From positions 30,021,521-30,085,520 of the forward strand of contig NC_058193.1 in NCBI RefSeq assembly GCF_907165205.1: 64,000 bases of DNA, given 5' to 3'. Below the pieces are notes generated by a model. It saw only the letters and a list, made by a program, of their open reading frames with translations. It was not told the DNA's origin and made no database searches. Within the stretch, counting starts at the first letter, position 1, and each line of letters starts with the position of its first letter. A program made the translations under genes and the position numbers. This DNA is from Coccinella septempunctata. Lineage: Eukaryota > Arthropoda > Insecta > Coleoptera > Coccinellidae. Positions 1-11,130 of the stretch are shown piece by piece.

Positions 1-1592
1 TGAACAATCTTAAGGGGTGATTCTTTGTCAAAATATAGGGTGGTTCTTTCACATAAACTTTTGGAGCAGTTCCTGCTTATACAATTCCCTAAAGATGGCA
101 TATGAAGAACAATTTTTTTCTCAGAAACCAGAAGACTAACAGGAATGAATATGACCAAGAAGAAATCAAAAAAATAGAACAAAACCTTTTTAACTCGTGG
201 AAACCGAAATCGAGGTGCCCCTACCAAAATCAGTAGGGACATAATCCAGTGAACCAGATGAAATCCTGCGATTGTTTTATTTCATTTTGTAGATAGGTAC
301 GATATTATAACATCGAACTCTGAAACTATGCTGGAATTTCAAATCACGAGGATATTTGCTTTTCACTCACCTGATTTCGTATATATTCATCCAGTTCCGC
401 GTTTTTCAGTTTGGGCAGATTTCCCAGGTGCATTGAAACCAGAAACCCGGTCTGATCTGGAAAAAAGGGAGAAGAATTTTTCATTTCATATAACAATAGC
501 AGTTGATTCCATAATGAGCTAGAAAAAGAACTGAAAATGTTCGAATGGAGTGGATTGGGACTACATGCTTCATATATTCATATAGCTGAAATCATTGTGT
601 TGAATCAGTTTCGATAAATGAATATACAACCTACCTACTACGATATTTTGGTCCACATAAATCTATCTCATGTGACTTTTTATTTTTGATGGGGAGTTCA
701 ATATTGAAAATTTCAGTTTTGTTCTGTGGGTTGCTGAAATTTGTAAGGTTATTCATAATCGCTCATGACAAGTAAGAATTTTCTTGTAATGAAAAGACTC
801 TCAACCTTGCTGTCGGAAAATTTTGATTTCAATGAATTTTCAGAGACATATTTACTTTGATTCAGTTATTTAAGCATAAAGTATCATTTTGTAGACTCAT
901 CGAGGCAAATCACAGTAACAAGCATTATTATGTGAAAATATCAGAAAATCCTGAAACCCGCTAGGCAACTGCCACATGTATCGAAATCATATAAACAAAA
1001 TACTGAATGTCCATTCATTGTTCGATTTCACTGATTAATTATTTACGTTTCCACTGAACATCAAAGTCAAACTCTCGACATCAATAGGCGCTTTCACCAT
1101 TTTGCAACCACTGATAACCAAAAAGTCTATTAATTAATGTCCCGAAAAAACTCCGAGAATGAACAAATTGTGGTAAATCGGACAATTTAATTAGTGAAAA
1201 TTCATAATCCTCCATTTTTGTGTAATTGAAATTTGGTGAAAGAATGATATTTACCATATTGGGACAAGGTAAGCAACAAGTCTTTTTTACACACTAAGAA
1301 TGTACTGCACCACATATATGTATATGAGTGATTTCCTCAAATTCATCTTTTTTTTTCTGTATGCCTATATCTATTTGATGAAGCAATACGAACTATTTCT
1401 CTGTTTCAACAGTTGTGACAGCTCTTTTCTCATCTGAATATTGAATTCACTCTTTTTTTTTTCGTTTATCTAGGACAGCATTCAATGTTTGAAAATATTT
1501 AGACACATTCCTATTTTGATATTCAACCCCTAGTTGATTTGAATTATGAATGAAAAATTGATAACTTTTCTACATCTTTCTGGCGATTTGAA
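1..1592. other. AT-rich sequence without recognised features
   Basis: No reading frame with family features, no terminal inverted repeats and no RNA gene were recognised. It contains several homopolymer T runs and leads directly into the 180-bp tandem array. Confidence 0.5.
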
Positions 1593-3556
1593 ATTGTTCC
1601 TCTGGTAAGTACAAAGGTATAATAATGAACGGCTACTCAAAAACTAATGGAAGCATTCGTCTGTTTTTCATTCAGTCCGATTGGAATATGAAAAAAATAC
1701 AGGAATTGGCGTCAATTTGTAACACTTGTTGAAGGTAAACTAGAATTTCTTGAAGTAAAACTAAGGAATGTTATTGTTCCTCTGGTGAGTACAAAGATAT
1801 ACTAATGAATGGCTACTCGAAAAATAAAGGTAGCATTCGTTTGTTTTTCATCCAGTCTCATTGGAATATGGAAAAAGAACAAGAATTGGCGTCAATTTGT
1901 AACACTTGATGAAGGTTAACAAGATTTTCTTGAAGTAAAACTAAAAAATGTTATTGTTCCCCTCGTGAGTACAAAGATATACTAAAGAAGGGTTGCTCAA
2001 AAAATAATGGTAGCATTCGTTTGTTTTTCATCCAGTCTGATTGGAATATGAAAGAGAACAGAAATTAGCCTCAATTTGTAACACTTGATGAAGGTAAACT
2101 GGATTTTCTTGAAGTAAAACTAAAAAATGTTATTGTTCCCCTCGTGAGTATAAAGCTAAACTAAAGAACGGCTGCTCAAAAATTAATGGTAGCATTCGTT
2201 TGTTTTTCATCCAGTCTGATTGGAATATGGAAAAAAACCAGAAATTGACGTCAATTTGTAACACTTGATGAAGGTAAACTGGATTTTTTTGAAGTAAAAC
2301 TAAAAAATGTCATTGTTCCCCTCGTGAGTACAAAGCTATACTAAAGAACGGCTTCTCAAAAATTAATGGTAGCATTCATTTGTTTTTCATCCAGTCTGAT
2401 TGGAATATGAAAGAGAACAGAAATTAGCCTCAATTTGTAACACTTGATGAAGGTAAACTGGATTTTTTGAAGTAAAACTAAAAAATGTTATTGTTCCCCT
2501 CGTGAGTACAAAGCTAAACTAAAGAACGGCTGCTCAAAAATTAATGTTAGCATTCGTTTGTTTTTCATCCAGTCTGATTGGAATATGGAAAAAAAACAGA
2601 AATTAACGTCAATTTGTAACACTTGATGAAGGTAAACTGGATTTTCTTGAAGTAAAACTAAAAAATGTTATTGTTCCCCTCGTGAGTACAAAGATATACT
2701 AAAGAACGGTTGCTCAAAAAATAATGGTAGCATTCGTTTGTTTTTCATCCAGTCTGATTGCAATATGGAAAAAAACAGAAATTGACGTCAATTTGTAACA
2801 CTTGATGAAGGTAAACTGGATTTTCTTGAAGTAAAACTAAAAACTGTTATTGTTCCCCTCGTGAGTACAAAGCTAAACTAAAGAACGGCTGCTCAAAAAA
2901 TAATGGTAGCATTCATTTGTTTTTCATCCAGTCTGATTGGAATATGAAAGAGAACAGAAATTAGCCTCAATTTGTAACACTTGATGAAGGTAAACTAGAT
3001 TTTCTTGAAGTAAAACTAAAAAATGTTATTGTTCCCCTCGTGAGTACAAAGCTAAACTAAAGAACAGCTGCTCAAAAATTAATGGTAGCATTCGTTTGTT
3101 TTTCATCCAGTCTGATTGGAATATGGAAAAAAAACAGAAATTGACGTCAATTTGTAACACTTGATGAAGGTAAACTGGATTTTCTTGAAGTAAAACTAAG
3201 GAATGTTTTTGTTCCCCTCGTGAGTACAAAGCTATACTAAAGAACGGCTGCTCAAAAATTAATGGTAGCATTCGTTTGTTTTTCATCCAGTCTGATTGGA
3301 ATATGGAAAAGAACAGAAATTAGCCTCAATTTGTAACACTTGATGAAGGTAAACTGGATTTTCTTGAAGTAAAACTAAAAAATGTTATTGTTCCCCTCGT
3401 GAGTACAAAGCTAAACTAAAGAACGGCTGCTCAAAAATTAATGGTAGCATTCGTTTGTTTTTCATCTAGTCTGACAAAAAAAAAACATAAATTAGCGTCA
3501 ATTTGTAACACTTGATGAAGGTAAACTAGATTTTCTTGAAGTAAAACTAAAAAATG
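1593..3556. repeat. Tandem array of 179-180 bp units (about 11 copies)
   Basis: The word ATTGTTCC recurs at 1593, 1773, 1953, 2132, 2312, 2490, 2670, 2849, 3028 and 3387, with TTTGTTCC at 3208, giving units of 178-180 bp. The last unit stops at about 3556, in mid-word, against unrelated DNA. The first two units are the most diverged. Inner units fall into two types by the block after TTGGAATATG: type A reads GAAAGAGAACAGAAATTAGC, type B is A-richer and ends TTGACGTC. They mostly alternate (A-B-A-B-B-A-B-A from the third unit), suggesting a partly dimeric ~359-bp organisation. Open frames on either strand here are by-products of the period and are not supported as genes. Confidence 0.95.
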
Positions 3557-5689
3557 CCTGTTGAATTTGTATTCATAAAATGGCTGATAATATTGGTTAC
3601 AGTTCCTTTTTGGTGGTTGTGAAGTATGAATTCAATTGACAAGAAGCAAGTTGTTAAACAAGTATTCAGAAACCGGAGGTAGGCTCGAATTCAAAGTTTT
3701 CACGATAGGCTTATCGTCACATTAACATTCACAGTCGACGTTTCCCAAATGCAACCGTTGGCAAATACAGAAACAGCTTCGCCCATTTTCGACCAGCGAG
3801 AGGACATAACTTAGTGGCTCAAGTTCTTGAACTTGGACATGATCCCTTTCAAATAAGCCGTAAAAGGGCTCTTTGTCGGGTATTCGCTTTTACCGGCACG
3901 TTCAGAGATTTATACAAGTGCGCAGCGTGGCCATTGGATCTCGAGCTTCAGCCATCGCATTGTTTCACAAGAAATAGTTTTTCAATGAAAATTCTCATAT
4001 CTTCTTATTCTTATCATGCCATGTTTGATAGTGAAGCGAAATGCAAGATTGATTTATACTTCTACTTTTATTAATACGATAAAACATGAAAATATGGATT
4101 TCATAGACGTGTAGTATCGCTTGACTTGTTAAGAACTTCGCTTTTCAATTCACCTCTATTATAACGCTCATTATCTAGGTACCCGCAAATGAATTCTTCG
4201 TATCGAGTAACCCATTAATTTTCCCGACATTGTTTCGTCGAAGTTCGAAAGACCTATACCGAGCTGCACATATTTGAAGTGGCATAAGTACGCCATCATC
4301 AAACTTTCCCCGATCCTCATAAATCTTTGAAGATGACGAATAGCTGCGCTGAATGCCCGAAGTTTGGAGTTTTCACAGGATTAGACGGAAGATTTAGGAT
4401 GTATTATGCAACCGCAATCTCTCCAGCCAGTTGTACCAGCACCCCCGCTGGAAAAACCGAATAGAAAATCACTAAATGATGCATGACCCAGAAAATTCCA
4501 CCTCTTGCGAGGCGGCAACATTGCCGAGGGGTCGGCGCTGATCGCAAGGGAATGGAAACGTGTCCGAAATGAATATAGTTGAAGAGCTTCGGGAGCTCCT
4601 TCAACTTCAACAGTATTTCACTAAATCCAATATTTATTACTTCATGGGACAGGATAACTTCACGAGGCTGCTGTAAATAAGGGATTCGATGATGGCAACA
4701 ATGGAAACGGAGTTTTGCAGAGCGAGTTGAAGTGGCTATTCGGAAATTGGATTGCCTTTATTGCATTCGAAACGCGGGCCAAAATTGTAATGAGAGATAT
4801 TTGTTAGCATGATGAAATATTTCTGGACGGAAAGTTATGCCATAAATTCAAACACAAATCTTTCGATACGCTTTCCCAAAATCTACTTTCCGATCCATCC
4901 ATCCTATTTTTCATTGAAAATTTTCATTGAATAATTTAACTGAATTATACTTCATTATATACTCGACAATTTGGGGAATTGCACCTATTCAGCATATCTT
5001 TTTGGATAACTTTAACACTATCAGGTTTTTACCGTTAGGTCTATACCCGAAAGCGAACCTGAACGTTCAATTTCGCACCGAAAAGCAACTCGATGATACT
5101 TTCCGCAAATCGATGTTCGTAAAATAATGCAGATTCTTCCATTCCCTAGGAAATAATGAAAAATGTAACAATGGACATCCTTGCAGTTATTGAATTTTCT
5201 GGCAAGTAACCTCAAATCTCCGACCATGAGAAATACAATCCTTTACTGAAACCTCCATAAATAAGGCTGTTTCGAAGTCGATGCTGACCAGGCGGAACGC
5301 GGTCCTCCGTCTCGTTTTTGCGGAAGTTGGCGGTTAATTTATTGAGGGGGGGGAAAGATGGGGAGGGCGCGAAAGGCTTCAGGCCATTCGACTGAAATTC
5401 CACGAGTTTTCGAATATTTCGCTCCACGGCGCATTTTATGATGTTTACCGTGGTGAACCGAGAATACTGGGGCGAATAGAAATTTTATTGTTGCTAATTG
5501 GGAACATTCAAACCATCCCGCAGCAGGAAGTGGTTTATGGGACTATATTCATGATTTCGAGTAATGAAGCGTTGGGAATAATAACAAGAATACATTTTCT
5601 GATTGCTTTCGGTATTTGATGAGATCTCTATGACGACGAGAATGATGATTCAGCAATGAAGTGGGTTATAGTGGATTTTGAATGTTAGA
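3557..5689. other. Apparently single-copy sequence, moderate GC patches
   Basis: No transposon ends or protein families recognised. GC and CpG content look higher at about 3660-3960, 4380-4620 and 5260-5450 than in the surrounding repeats. Short frames on both strands have no recognisable domains. It could be unique host DNA, coding or regulatory, but nothing here decides that. Confidence 0.35.
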
Positions 5690-6110
5690 AAGAGAGCCCT
5701 GCATTTTTATTATCAGTTGAACTCGAAGATGAAGATTGGAAAAATAAAAAAAAAAATTCTAGTGGACAGTGTCAGATATTCGAAATCTTGGTATGAAAAT
5801 ATAGGTGATTCGAGATTCGAGAAAATCAAAGAGTTGATGATTCGATAAAGAATTGCACTCCAGAGAGCCCTTCAAATGAATGAACTCGAAAATGAAAAAT
5901 GGAAAACCAAAAAAAAAATATATTTTCTCGTGAACAATGTCAGATATTTGAAATTTAGGTATGAGTTAATATGAGTATTCGGACACGCTAAATCTATTGC
6001 GACCAATTTCGAAAGTCTATCTCCCTTCGTTTAGATTTTCATCGTTGAAATGAGAAACCAGGGTGTCCTATTCCTGTTCTGGGATATAGAGTGTAATGAT
6101 CTCCAGTTTT
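5690..6110 (+). repeat. Diverged copies of the 493-bp satellite monomer
   Basis: Three consecutive partial units resemble the large array at 29.7-42.9 kb. The shared blocks are GAATTGCACTCCAGAGAGC (5851 onward), AACTCGAAAATGAAAA, GTCAGATATTTGAAATTT, CTATCTCCCTTCGTTTAGAT (6019 onward) and a version of the GGATATGGAGTGCAT block near 6082. The divergence is much higher than between monomers of the main array, so these are old or founder-like relatives in the same orientation. Confidence 0.8.
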
Positions 6111-6383
6111 CTGAGAAAAATTGGAGTTCATTTTAGTGCATTCCTTTCATTACATATTTCCGCCTTTGAAAATATTTAATTCTCAAATATTCAGTACATT
6201 CATTCCGATTGGCAGAGTAAATGTAAAAAACCGTTTATCTGTGTTTAACGTTGTTTTTCTTACATGCCGTTGAAGATTCTTACGTTTTTCTGATGTTGAT
6301 ATGCGATAAACCGGAGCTGACGACGTTTTTCATTCTTGTCGCATTCTGGAATTTTCAGATTTTAACGAGGGGGGGGATTTGCC

Positions 6384-6414
6384 TATAAAAACAGATTTTC
6401 CCCCGCGACGGTCA
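6384..6414 (+). promoter_or_regulatory. Possible TATA-box promoter of an LTR-type element
   Basis: TATAAAA lies at 6384-6390 and a TCACTT initiator-like word has its A at 6414, 30 bases downstream, which is standard polymerase II spacing. A second candidate, TCAGT, is at 6439-6443 but lies too far from the TATA box. Position inside LTR-like DNA supports a retroelement promoter. There is no transcription evidence. Confidence 0.45.
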
Positions 6415-6732
6415 CTTTTCGATTTCTGCTCTTTCACTTCAGTCACTTTAGTTAGTTTACGCTCCGTACTTTTCTGCGATTCGACTTTAATTGTGTGCAC
6501 GACAAGCCGTTCAACATATTTATAAATAATTTTGTGTTGCGAGTATTAGTGCTCTTAGGAATTAATTTTTAGTTTTCGTTTGTTTTCCGCTAGTGCCTGA
6601 AATAAAAGTGGTAGGTCCCCGTCTTTACCGTTCAGTTTCTTAATTAGACCTACATCGGTTACTTCTTTGACACTGCTGTACTCTATCGCTTTCTGTTATA
6701 TTTTATCGTACTTTACCCTGTTTCGCGAGTCT

Positions 6733-6792
6733 GACTTTTCCCTTCGCTATCAGTCATGGCGCGTAAGCCCTTGGGGTACTGAAGGGAAAGTC
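6733..6792 (+). ncRNA. Structured LTR motif, stem-loop 1 of 3
   Basis: A 12-bp stem (6733-6745 with 6781-6792, one bulged T, otherwise fully paired) carries a conserved 29-nt loop at 6749-6777, beginning ATCAGTCATGG and ending CCCTTGGGGT. The four bases closing the loop pair only partly. Loop sequence is shared with stem-loops 2 and 3 but the stem is not, as expected for a maintained RNA fold. Confidence 0.6.
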
Positions 6793-6839
6793 CCGTCAAC
6801 CCCCTGTCCGCTTTCCGCGTCATAAGTGTTGAATCCGAA

Positions 6840-6896
6840 ATCTCTTCTTTTCTATCAGTCATGGCGCGTAAACCCTTGGGGTAGAGAATAAGAGAT
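6840..6896 (+). ncRNA. Structured LTR motif, stem-loop 2 of 3
   Basis: Bases 6840-6853 pair with 6883-6896 over 14 positions with one mismatch and one G-U pair. The enclosed 29-nt loop (6854-6882) differs from loop 1 at one base (GTAAA instead of GTAAG). The stem sequence is different from that of copy 1. Confidence 0.6.
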
Positions 6897-6938
6897 ACCG
6901 CTCGTCGTCAGTGAAATCCCGTAGTTGCGCTAAAAATA

Positions 6939-6996
6939 GACCTTTTCTTCGCTATCAGTCATGGAGCGTTAGCCCTTGGGGTAGCGAATAAATGTC
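6939..6996 (+). ncRNA. Structured LTR motif, stem-loop 3 of 3
   Basis: The inner stem TTCGCT/AGCGAA (6948-6953 with 6983-6988) is perfect. Outward it continues through TTT/AAA and GAC/GTC with small mismatches and one bulge. The loop at 6954-6982 matches the other two except for GAGCGTTAG in its middle. Spacing from copy 2 is 100 nt, close to the 105 nt between copies 1 and 2. Confidence 0.55.
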
Positions 6997-7352
6997 TCGA
7001 ATAGATCCGCCCTGGTTGTGTTTCTTTTCATTGGAGAAATAGAATTAATTACATCCCGATACCGTATAACAAGTCATTTCACCTCGCGAGGTCATCCTTA
7101 GTATCCATTTCGTCAGTTCTGGTTGGCGCATTTTATTGAACAACCTTTGATTTTTCATTGTACCCGGTATAAACTTTACAAAGTGCTCGTGACCGGAAAG
7201 AAATTCCCGAATGTATGTTTGCTGATCGATTCGCTCATATTTCATACCTACACATATTTCCGTTGTACATATGGTCAGTTTCCGAAGGTGTGAATAAACT
7301 AGTACATAATTTGATTTTGACTACTTCGTTATCGCTACCAACCTAGATAACA

Positions 7353-7445
7353 GCGAACTCTGTCTCCGACTAGCAGATACTCTGCTATTCTTCCTAGTGA
7401 AAAGAATAACTGGCGCTCGAGATAAGTTTTCTCCGAGGTGACCAC
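7353..7445 (+). other. Retroelement leader-like segment
   Basis: Contains TGGCGCTCGAGA (7411-7422) followed by an ACGTTACAAG-type block. The same pair of blocks follows the second LTR-like end (GCGCTCGAGA at 14965-14974, then ATTACAAAG). A TGGCGC word is typical of primer-binding sites of Ty3/gypsy-type elements, so this is the most likely leader. Confidence 0.4.
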
Positions 7446-7469
7446 GTTACAAGAGTGCATAGAAAATGT

Positions 7470-7585
7470 TTCAATAGTTGCTGATTCGATAGAGAATTGC
7501 ACACCAGAGAACCCTTCTACATGAACTTTGAAATGAAAAATGGAAAACCAAAAAAATGTTTTTCCCGTGAACAGTGTCAGAAGTC
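7470..7585 (+). repeat. Diverged fragment of the 493-bp satellite monomer
   Basis: Matches the GAATTGCACTCCAGAGAGC, GAAATGAAAAATGGAAAACC and GTGAACAGTGTCAGA blocks also seen at 5.85-5.95 kb. It lies just after the retroelement leader, so satellite-like DNA brackets the LTR-like end on both sides. Confidence 0.7.
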
Positions 7586-7594
7586 TGTGAATAG

Positions 7595-7986
7595 ATGGAT
7601 GTCTCGAACTCGTCAAGTTCTATGCAGTTGGAAACTGACGTGCCTGAAGAAGGTTTCACTTCGAAACAAAATCCAGAGCTCCTTTCAGAGCTGTCGAACG
7701 AAATATACAATACCCATTAATCGGGGACAACTTCGAACCTCTAAAAATCGAAGCACCCTCTTCACCTTCTCCAAACGCACTGTCAGAATCACACGGACCG
7801 CAAATCCGAAATGTTTTCGCACCCATTCGATTCTCCGAAGCTTGCCACAAAGGAGGAAATTCCTTCTATCAACCCTCATATTCTGGAAAACAACTTAGCA
7901 CATGCACGAAACAAGAACCAACTTCCCCTATATGTGTGTGTCTCTCTGTTACGATTATGGTTATGTTTCCGCAATTTAATGTGTAG
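7595..7986 (+). pseudogene. Unrecognised coding remnant with one frameshift
   Basis: From the ATG at 7595 one frame reads MDVSNSSSSMQLETDVPEEG and continues to NEIYNT before a stop at 7718-7720. Another frame takes over from about 7711 with YPLIGDNFEPLKIEAPSSPS and runs to a stop at 7984-7986. Both parts are acidic and rich in Ser, Pro and Glu and look like a single protein interrupted by one frameshift or by a lost intron. Position after an LTR-like leader suggests a gag-like remnant, but no gag motif or zinc knuckle is visible. The satellite-like DNA just upstream blurs the 5' end. Family unknown. Confidence 0.3.
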
Positions 7987-8775
7987 TTCATGATGCTGGA
8001 ATTGGCAAATCTGATTCTCCCCAAAGCCCGGGACCTTTCGCATTGTACCCCGAGACCTCATCTTCACCCATTCGGCTAATGAATGCGAACTTTGTATTTA
8101 TGGCATTGAGTATTCATATGGGGAAGTAGCACTTTGAACTCGCTCTACGCTTTTTCAAAGGAACCGAGAAGGAGAACTGGAGGAGGGAATATAAATGTAT
8201 ACCTATAGGGGAAGCACCCTTGTTTGTTGACGGAAAGAGATGGTATAAACCTCCACCGTATGCTTTCAAAGTGTTTCGGATATGTTTTAGAACAATATCA
8301 TACAATATGGTTTATCGTTTCAAATCATGAAAATTTTTGGCCGCTTTACATTCACACCATATTCAACAAGAACAGATTGATAAAAATTACACTGGGCCAG
8401 TTGCATATAAGCAAAGGATTCACATATCGAGCTCAAAATCAAAGTGATGTTAAAGTTACAACTGGTTTAACTTGGGCAATTTCTCAAATGACTTCATTTG
8501 TTTCTTCGTTTATTTTTGTCAGATAGATCAGAAGCGTAAATCCTGGTTCCCAAATTTTCAGAACAATCCTTTGATCCGTTCTCCACCCATCGTGAGACAC
8601 CCTGTATACGTTTCCGTTTATATTCTATTCAATTCAAACCTCTCCTTAACCTCAATGATGTCAAGCTTATTCTCGGATAAGTCCATCAATCTTGAGATAG
8701 TCGAGATATGAAATGATTATAATGAGAAAACTGGAAGACGTGGGTGATAGCTTGTGTTCGAAAAAATTCAACAAA
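7987..8775. other. No recognised feature
   Basis: Mixed-composition DNA between the coding remnant and the Tc1-like element. A CACCCTGTATAC word at about 8600 resembles ends of small DNA elements seen elsewhere in the window, but no partner end was found. Confidence 0.4.
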
Positions 8776-8777
8776 TA

Positions 8778-10260
8778 AACTGCTCCACATGAGTTAGGGA
8801 TATTGACTTAAATTGCAGAAACTATAGTTAAAATAAGATTTTTGTGATGAAAATTCCTATCAATATGATTTCAAGTTGCAAATTAATTTTAGCCTGTAGA
8901 TCTGCAGCGTGTAAAGGGTTGTTGAGAAAAATCTAGTAAAATAATGAAATTTTATTCCCAGAGAATTCAAGCATTTTAAGACTATCAATACAATGTTTGG
9001 CCTCCACGGACATCAATAACAGCTTGACATCTTCTTTGCATACTACACCCGAGGTTAATGAACATTTCTTGAGGAATTTGGTTCCATAAACGGGGCAGAA
9101 GCTCTCTCAGATCATTTAAGGATTCTGGGGTAGGTTGATGATTATCTTATCTTCTTTGGAGCATATCCCATGCATGTTCTATGCAATTCAAATCTGGTGA
9201 GTGCGGAGGTATTGGTAAATGTGGAATACCAAGCTCCTCGGGCGCATTCTCAACTTTGGCTGCACGGTGCGGTCTAGCGTTATCGTCTAGAAATTGAAAA
9301 GTTTCACCAATAGCAGCGTGAAAATTTGGCACAACATTGTCAATGACATGCTTTCTATAGTATAAGGCGGTCATATTCCCAGGACAAATGTGTAGATCTG
9401 TGCGCCCGTTGAAACATATCCCGGCCCATACTATAACACTACCCCCTCGGAATGGATGGACTTCTTGGACATAGCGACGATTACGGTGTATGCGTGGGAT
9501 TGTCCATACCCTTTTATTTTTCGAGAATCTGAAAATCGTTCATATCTGGATTCATCAATGAAAAGGACACTACGCCATTGATCGTTCCAATTGATATGTT
9601 GCCTTGCCCATTCCAGTCTTTGACGCTTATGGTCACGTGTTAATGGAACTCCTCTTAATGGACGTTTAGAACCTAGATTCACCTCTCTCAAACGTTATCT
9701 GATGGTTTCGATGGAAACTTGGACCCCATCTGCATTTTGAAGAGTATTCCGTAGCATTCTACACGTAGATGTAGGGTTTCTTCTCGCCGAAACGGTGATG
9801 AAACGATCCTGAGCAGGTGTTGTTTTTCGTCGCCCACCAAGCCTTGGTCTTTCCAACACGAAACCTGTCTCCCTGAACCTATACCAAAGTCGAGATATCA
9901 CACTTTGACTGACTTGGAGCCTTTCCGCTACAGCAACCTGAGTTAGGCCACGCTGTAGCATACCGATAGCCCTATTAGCCTCAGCGTTTGTTAATTTACG
10001 TCTTGGCATTTTCAGAAAACTCGTTTCGAATCGAAGCCGTTGATAAACTGACTTCATTTCAAAATAAGAACATTTATGAAGCATATGCAAAAAACCAAAC
10101 TTCAGAAAAAAGGCGACCAGATTGACGAAATGTCTCATACTGATTTTTATTGGATCGATTCAAGTTGTTATTGAGTTTTTAATGATTTTACAGCGATTTT
10201 CTCGAAGATTATATACTAAAAACGATTGAATACGATATCCTTAACTCTTGTGGAGCAGTT
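8778..10260 (-). mobile_element. Tc1-like DNA transposon, complete but inactive (family I)
   Basis: Inverted ends beginning AACTGCTCCACA are found at 8778 and, in reverse complement, ending at 10260. They match over about 25-28 bp (ACTGCTCCACAwGAGTTArG). TA dinucleotides at 8776-8777 and 10261-10262 fit a Tc1/mariner target-site duplication. The 1,483-bp length is normal for the superfamily. The single transposase gene on the minus strand is broken (see the separate entry). Confidence 0.9.
8985..10009 (-). pseudogene. Tc1-like transposase (DD34E), inactivated
   Basis: Translation starts at MPRRKLTNAEANRAIGMLQR (ATG at 10009), with an N-terminal helix-turn-helix region (VAVAERLQVSQSVISRLWYR). 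The catalytic residues are the D in FIDESRY, the D in FLDDNARPHRA and the E in SPDLNCIEHAWD, with 34 residues between the last two. The protein ends CQAVIDVRGGQTLY before a stop at 8985-8987, close to the normal length of about 340 residues. Damage: an in-frame TAA at 9695-9697, a frameshift near 9510-9520, and a further in-frame stop at 9147-9149. It would have cut and pasted its own element. Clearly different from the family at 50.8-52.3 kb. Confidence 0.92.
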
Positions 10261-10262
10261 TA

Positions 10263-11130
10263 AATGAAAAACTATATTCCGAAATTCATTTCATTCGATA
10301 ATACCGTTTGTGAGATAGACTGAAAATAAATTCTTTTTATGGTTTTTCAACAGCCTGTATCTTTCAAACCCAGCCGATTGGGAAAAAATGGTGAAGGAAA
10401 AATGTGTTTCTTTTGACCTCAACAATCTACTGTTGAATTATCTGTACTAGTATAAGATTCACCGTGTATATAGCCACTTTAAAACTGTTCATTCCACAAA
10501 TTGTTCCTAACAATAAATTGGAAACAATAAGGCGCGAGATTCACAGGATTCTCCCACCTGAAGTACCCAGAGGGGTGGAATCGCTGGGATGCCATCGCGG
10601 TATTGTATGAATCCCCTTCAATTAGCGTGTTCCTATGACGGGGTTATTCGATTCTCCCGGCACGCTGCACCCCAACATTACGAGCCAGTTTAATTCGACC
10701 CGAGCGCACGATCGCGACCGGCAAATTTCGGTCTTTGAGCTTAATTCCTGATTAATTATGACTTTCCCAATTACGGGGCATTTTGTTCTTGCTCCGCAGT
10801 CGTCGTTCCGCAGTTCAAATTAACCCCCACAAACACCGTCAAATTAAAAGCAAACTCCAGACCCACTGTCCAAATTTCATAATACCCCTAAAACTGACAG
10901 AGGGGGGGCGGTAAAGGCAGGGAAGGTATATGTTGTCGTCCGTGAAGATGGCACACATGCATATTGATGAGGACGACAAAAGGCCGCCTGAATGTTTCAT
11001 CGATGTAGTGGATAGGAGGATAAGGGTACACTGGTACACAGGGTCTCCATTGCGGATATTTCAATAATTCAGAGCTTTCTTACATACTCTTTCGGTGCGT
11101 CTTCAATACTAAATATTCAGATATTTATAA
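10263..11130. other. Single-copy patch with homeodomain-type TAATTA words
   Basis: About 10540-10850 is GC-richer, with many CpG and several TAATTA, TTAATTC and GATTAATTA words. No coding potential is convincing. It may be regulatory DNA of a distant gene, inferred from composition only. Confidence 0.3.

Larger units (their letters stand above)
6380..7352 (+). mobile_element. LTR-like end of a retrotransposon (family 1)
   Basis: A TATA box (6384) is followed by a long untranslated stretch with three structured repeats, a polyadenylation-type GAATAAA near 7291, GATTTTGACT at 7313-7322 and a terminal AGATAACA ending at 7352. The order GAATAAA, GATTTTGACT, AGATAACA and then a leader with GCGCTCGAGA recurs in the element at 14.3-15.0 kb, so both are probably LTR ends of related families. 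A possible primer-binding sequence, TGGCGCTCGAGA, starts at 7411, but it does not directly abut the AGATAACA end, so the true LTR boundary may lie at 7410. The 5' boundary was not found. No downstream pol gene is present, so this is a solo or truncated copy. Confidence 0.55.

Noticed and set aside
3026..3286. 86-residue minus-strand frame in the 180-bp array
   Set aside because: Its protein repeats itself because it spans more than one tandem unit; no coding evidence.
1593..3556. CRISPR array
   Set aside because: The whole 180-bp unit repeats with no unique spacers, and the surrounding DNA is eukaryotic.
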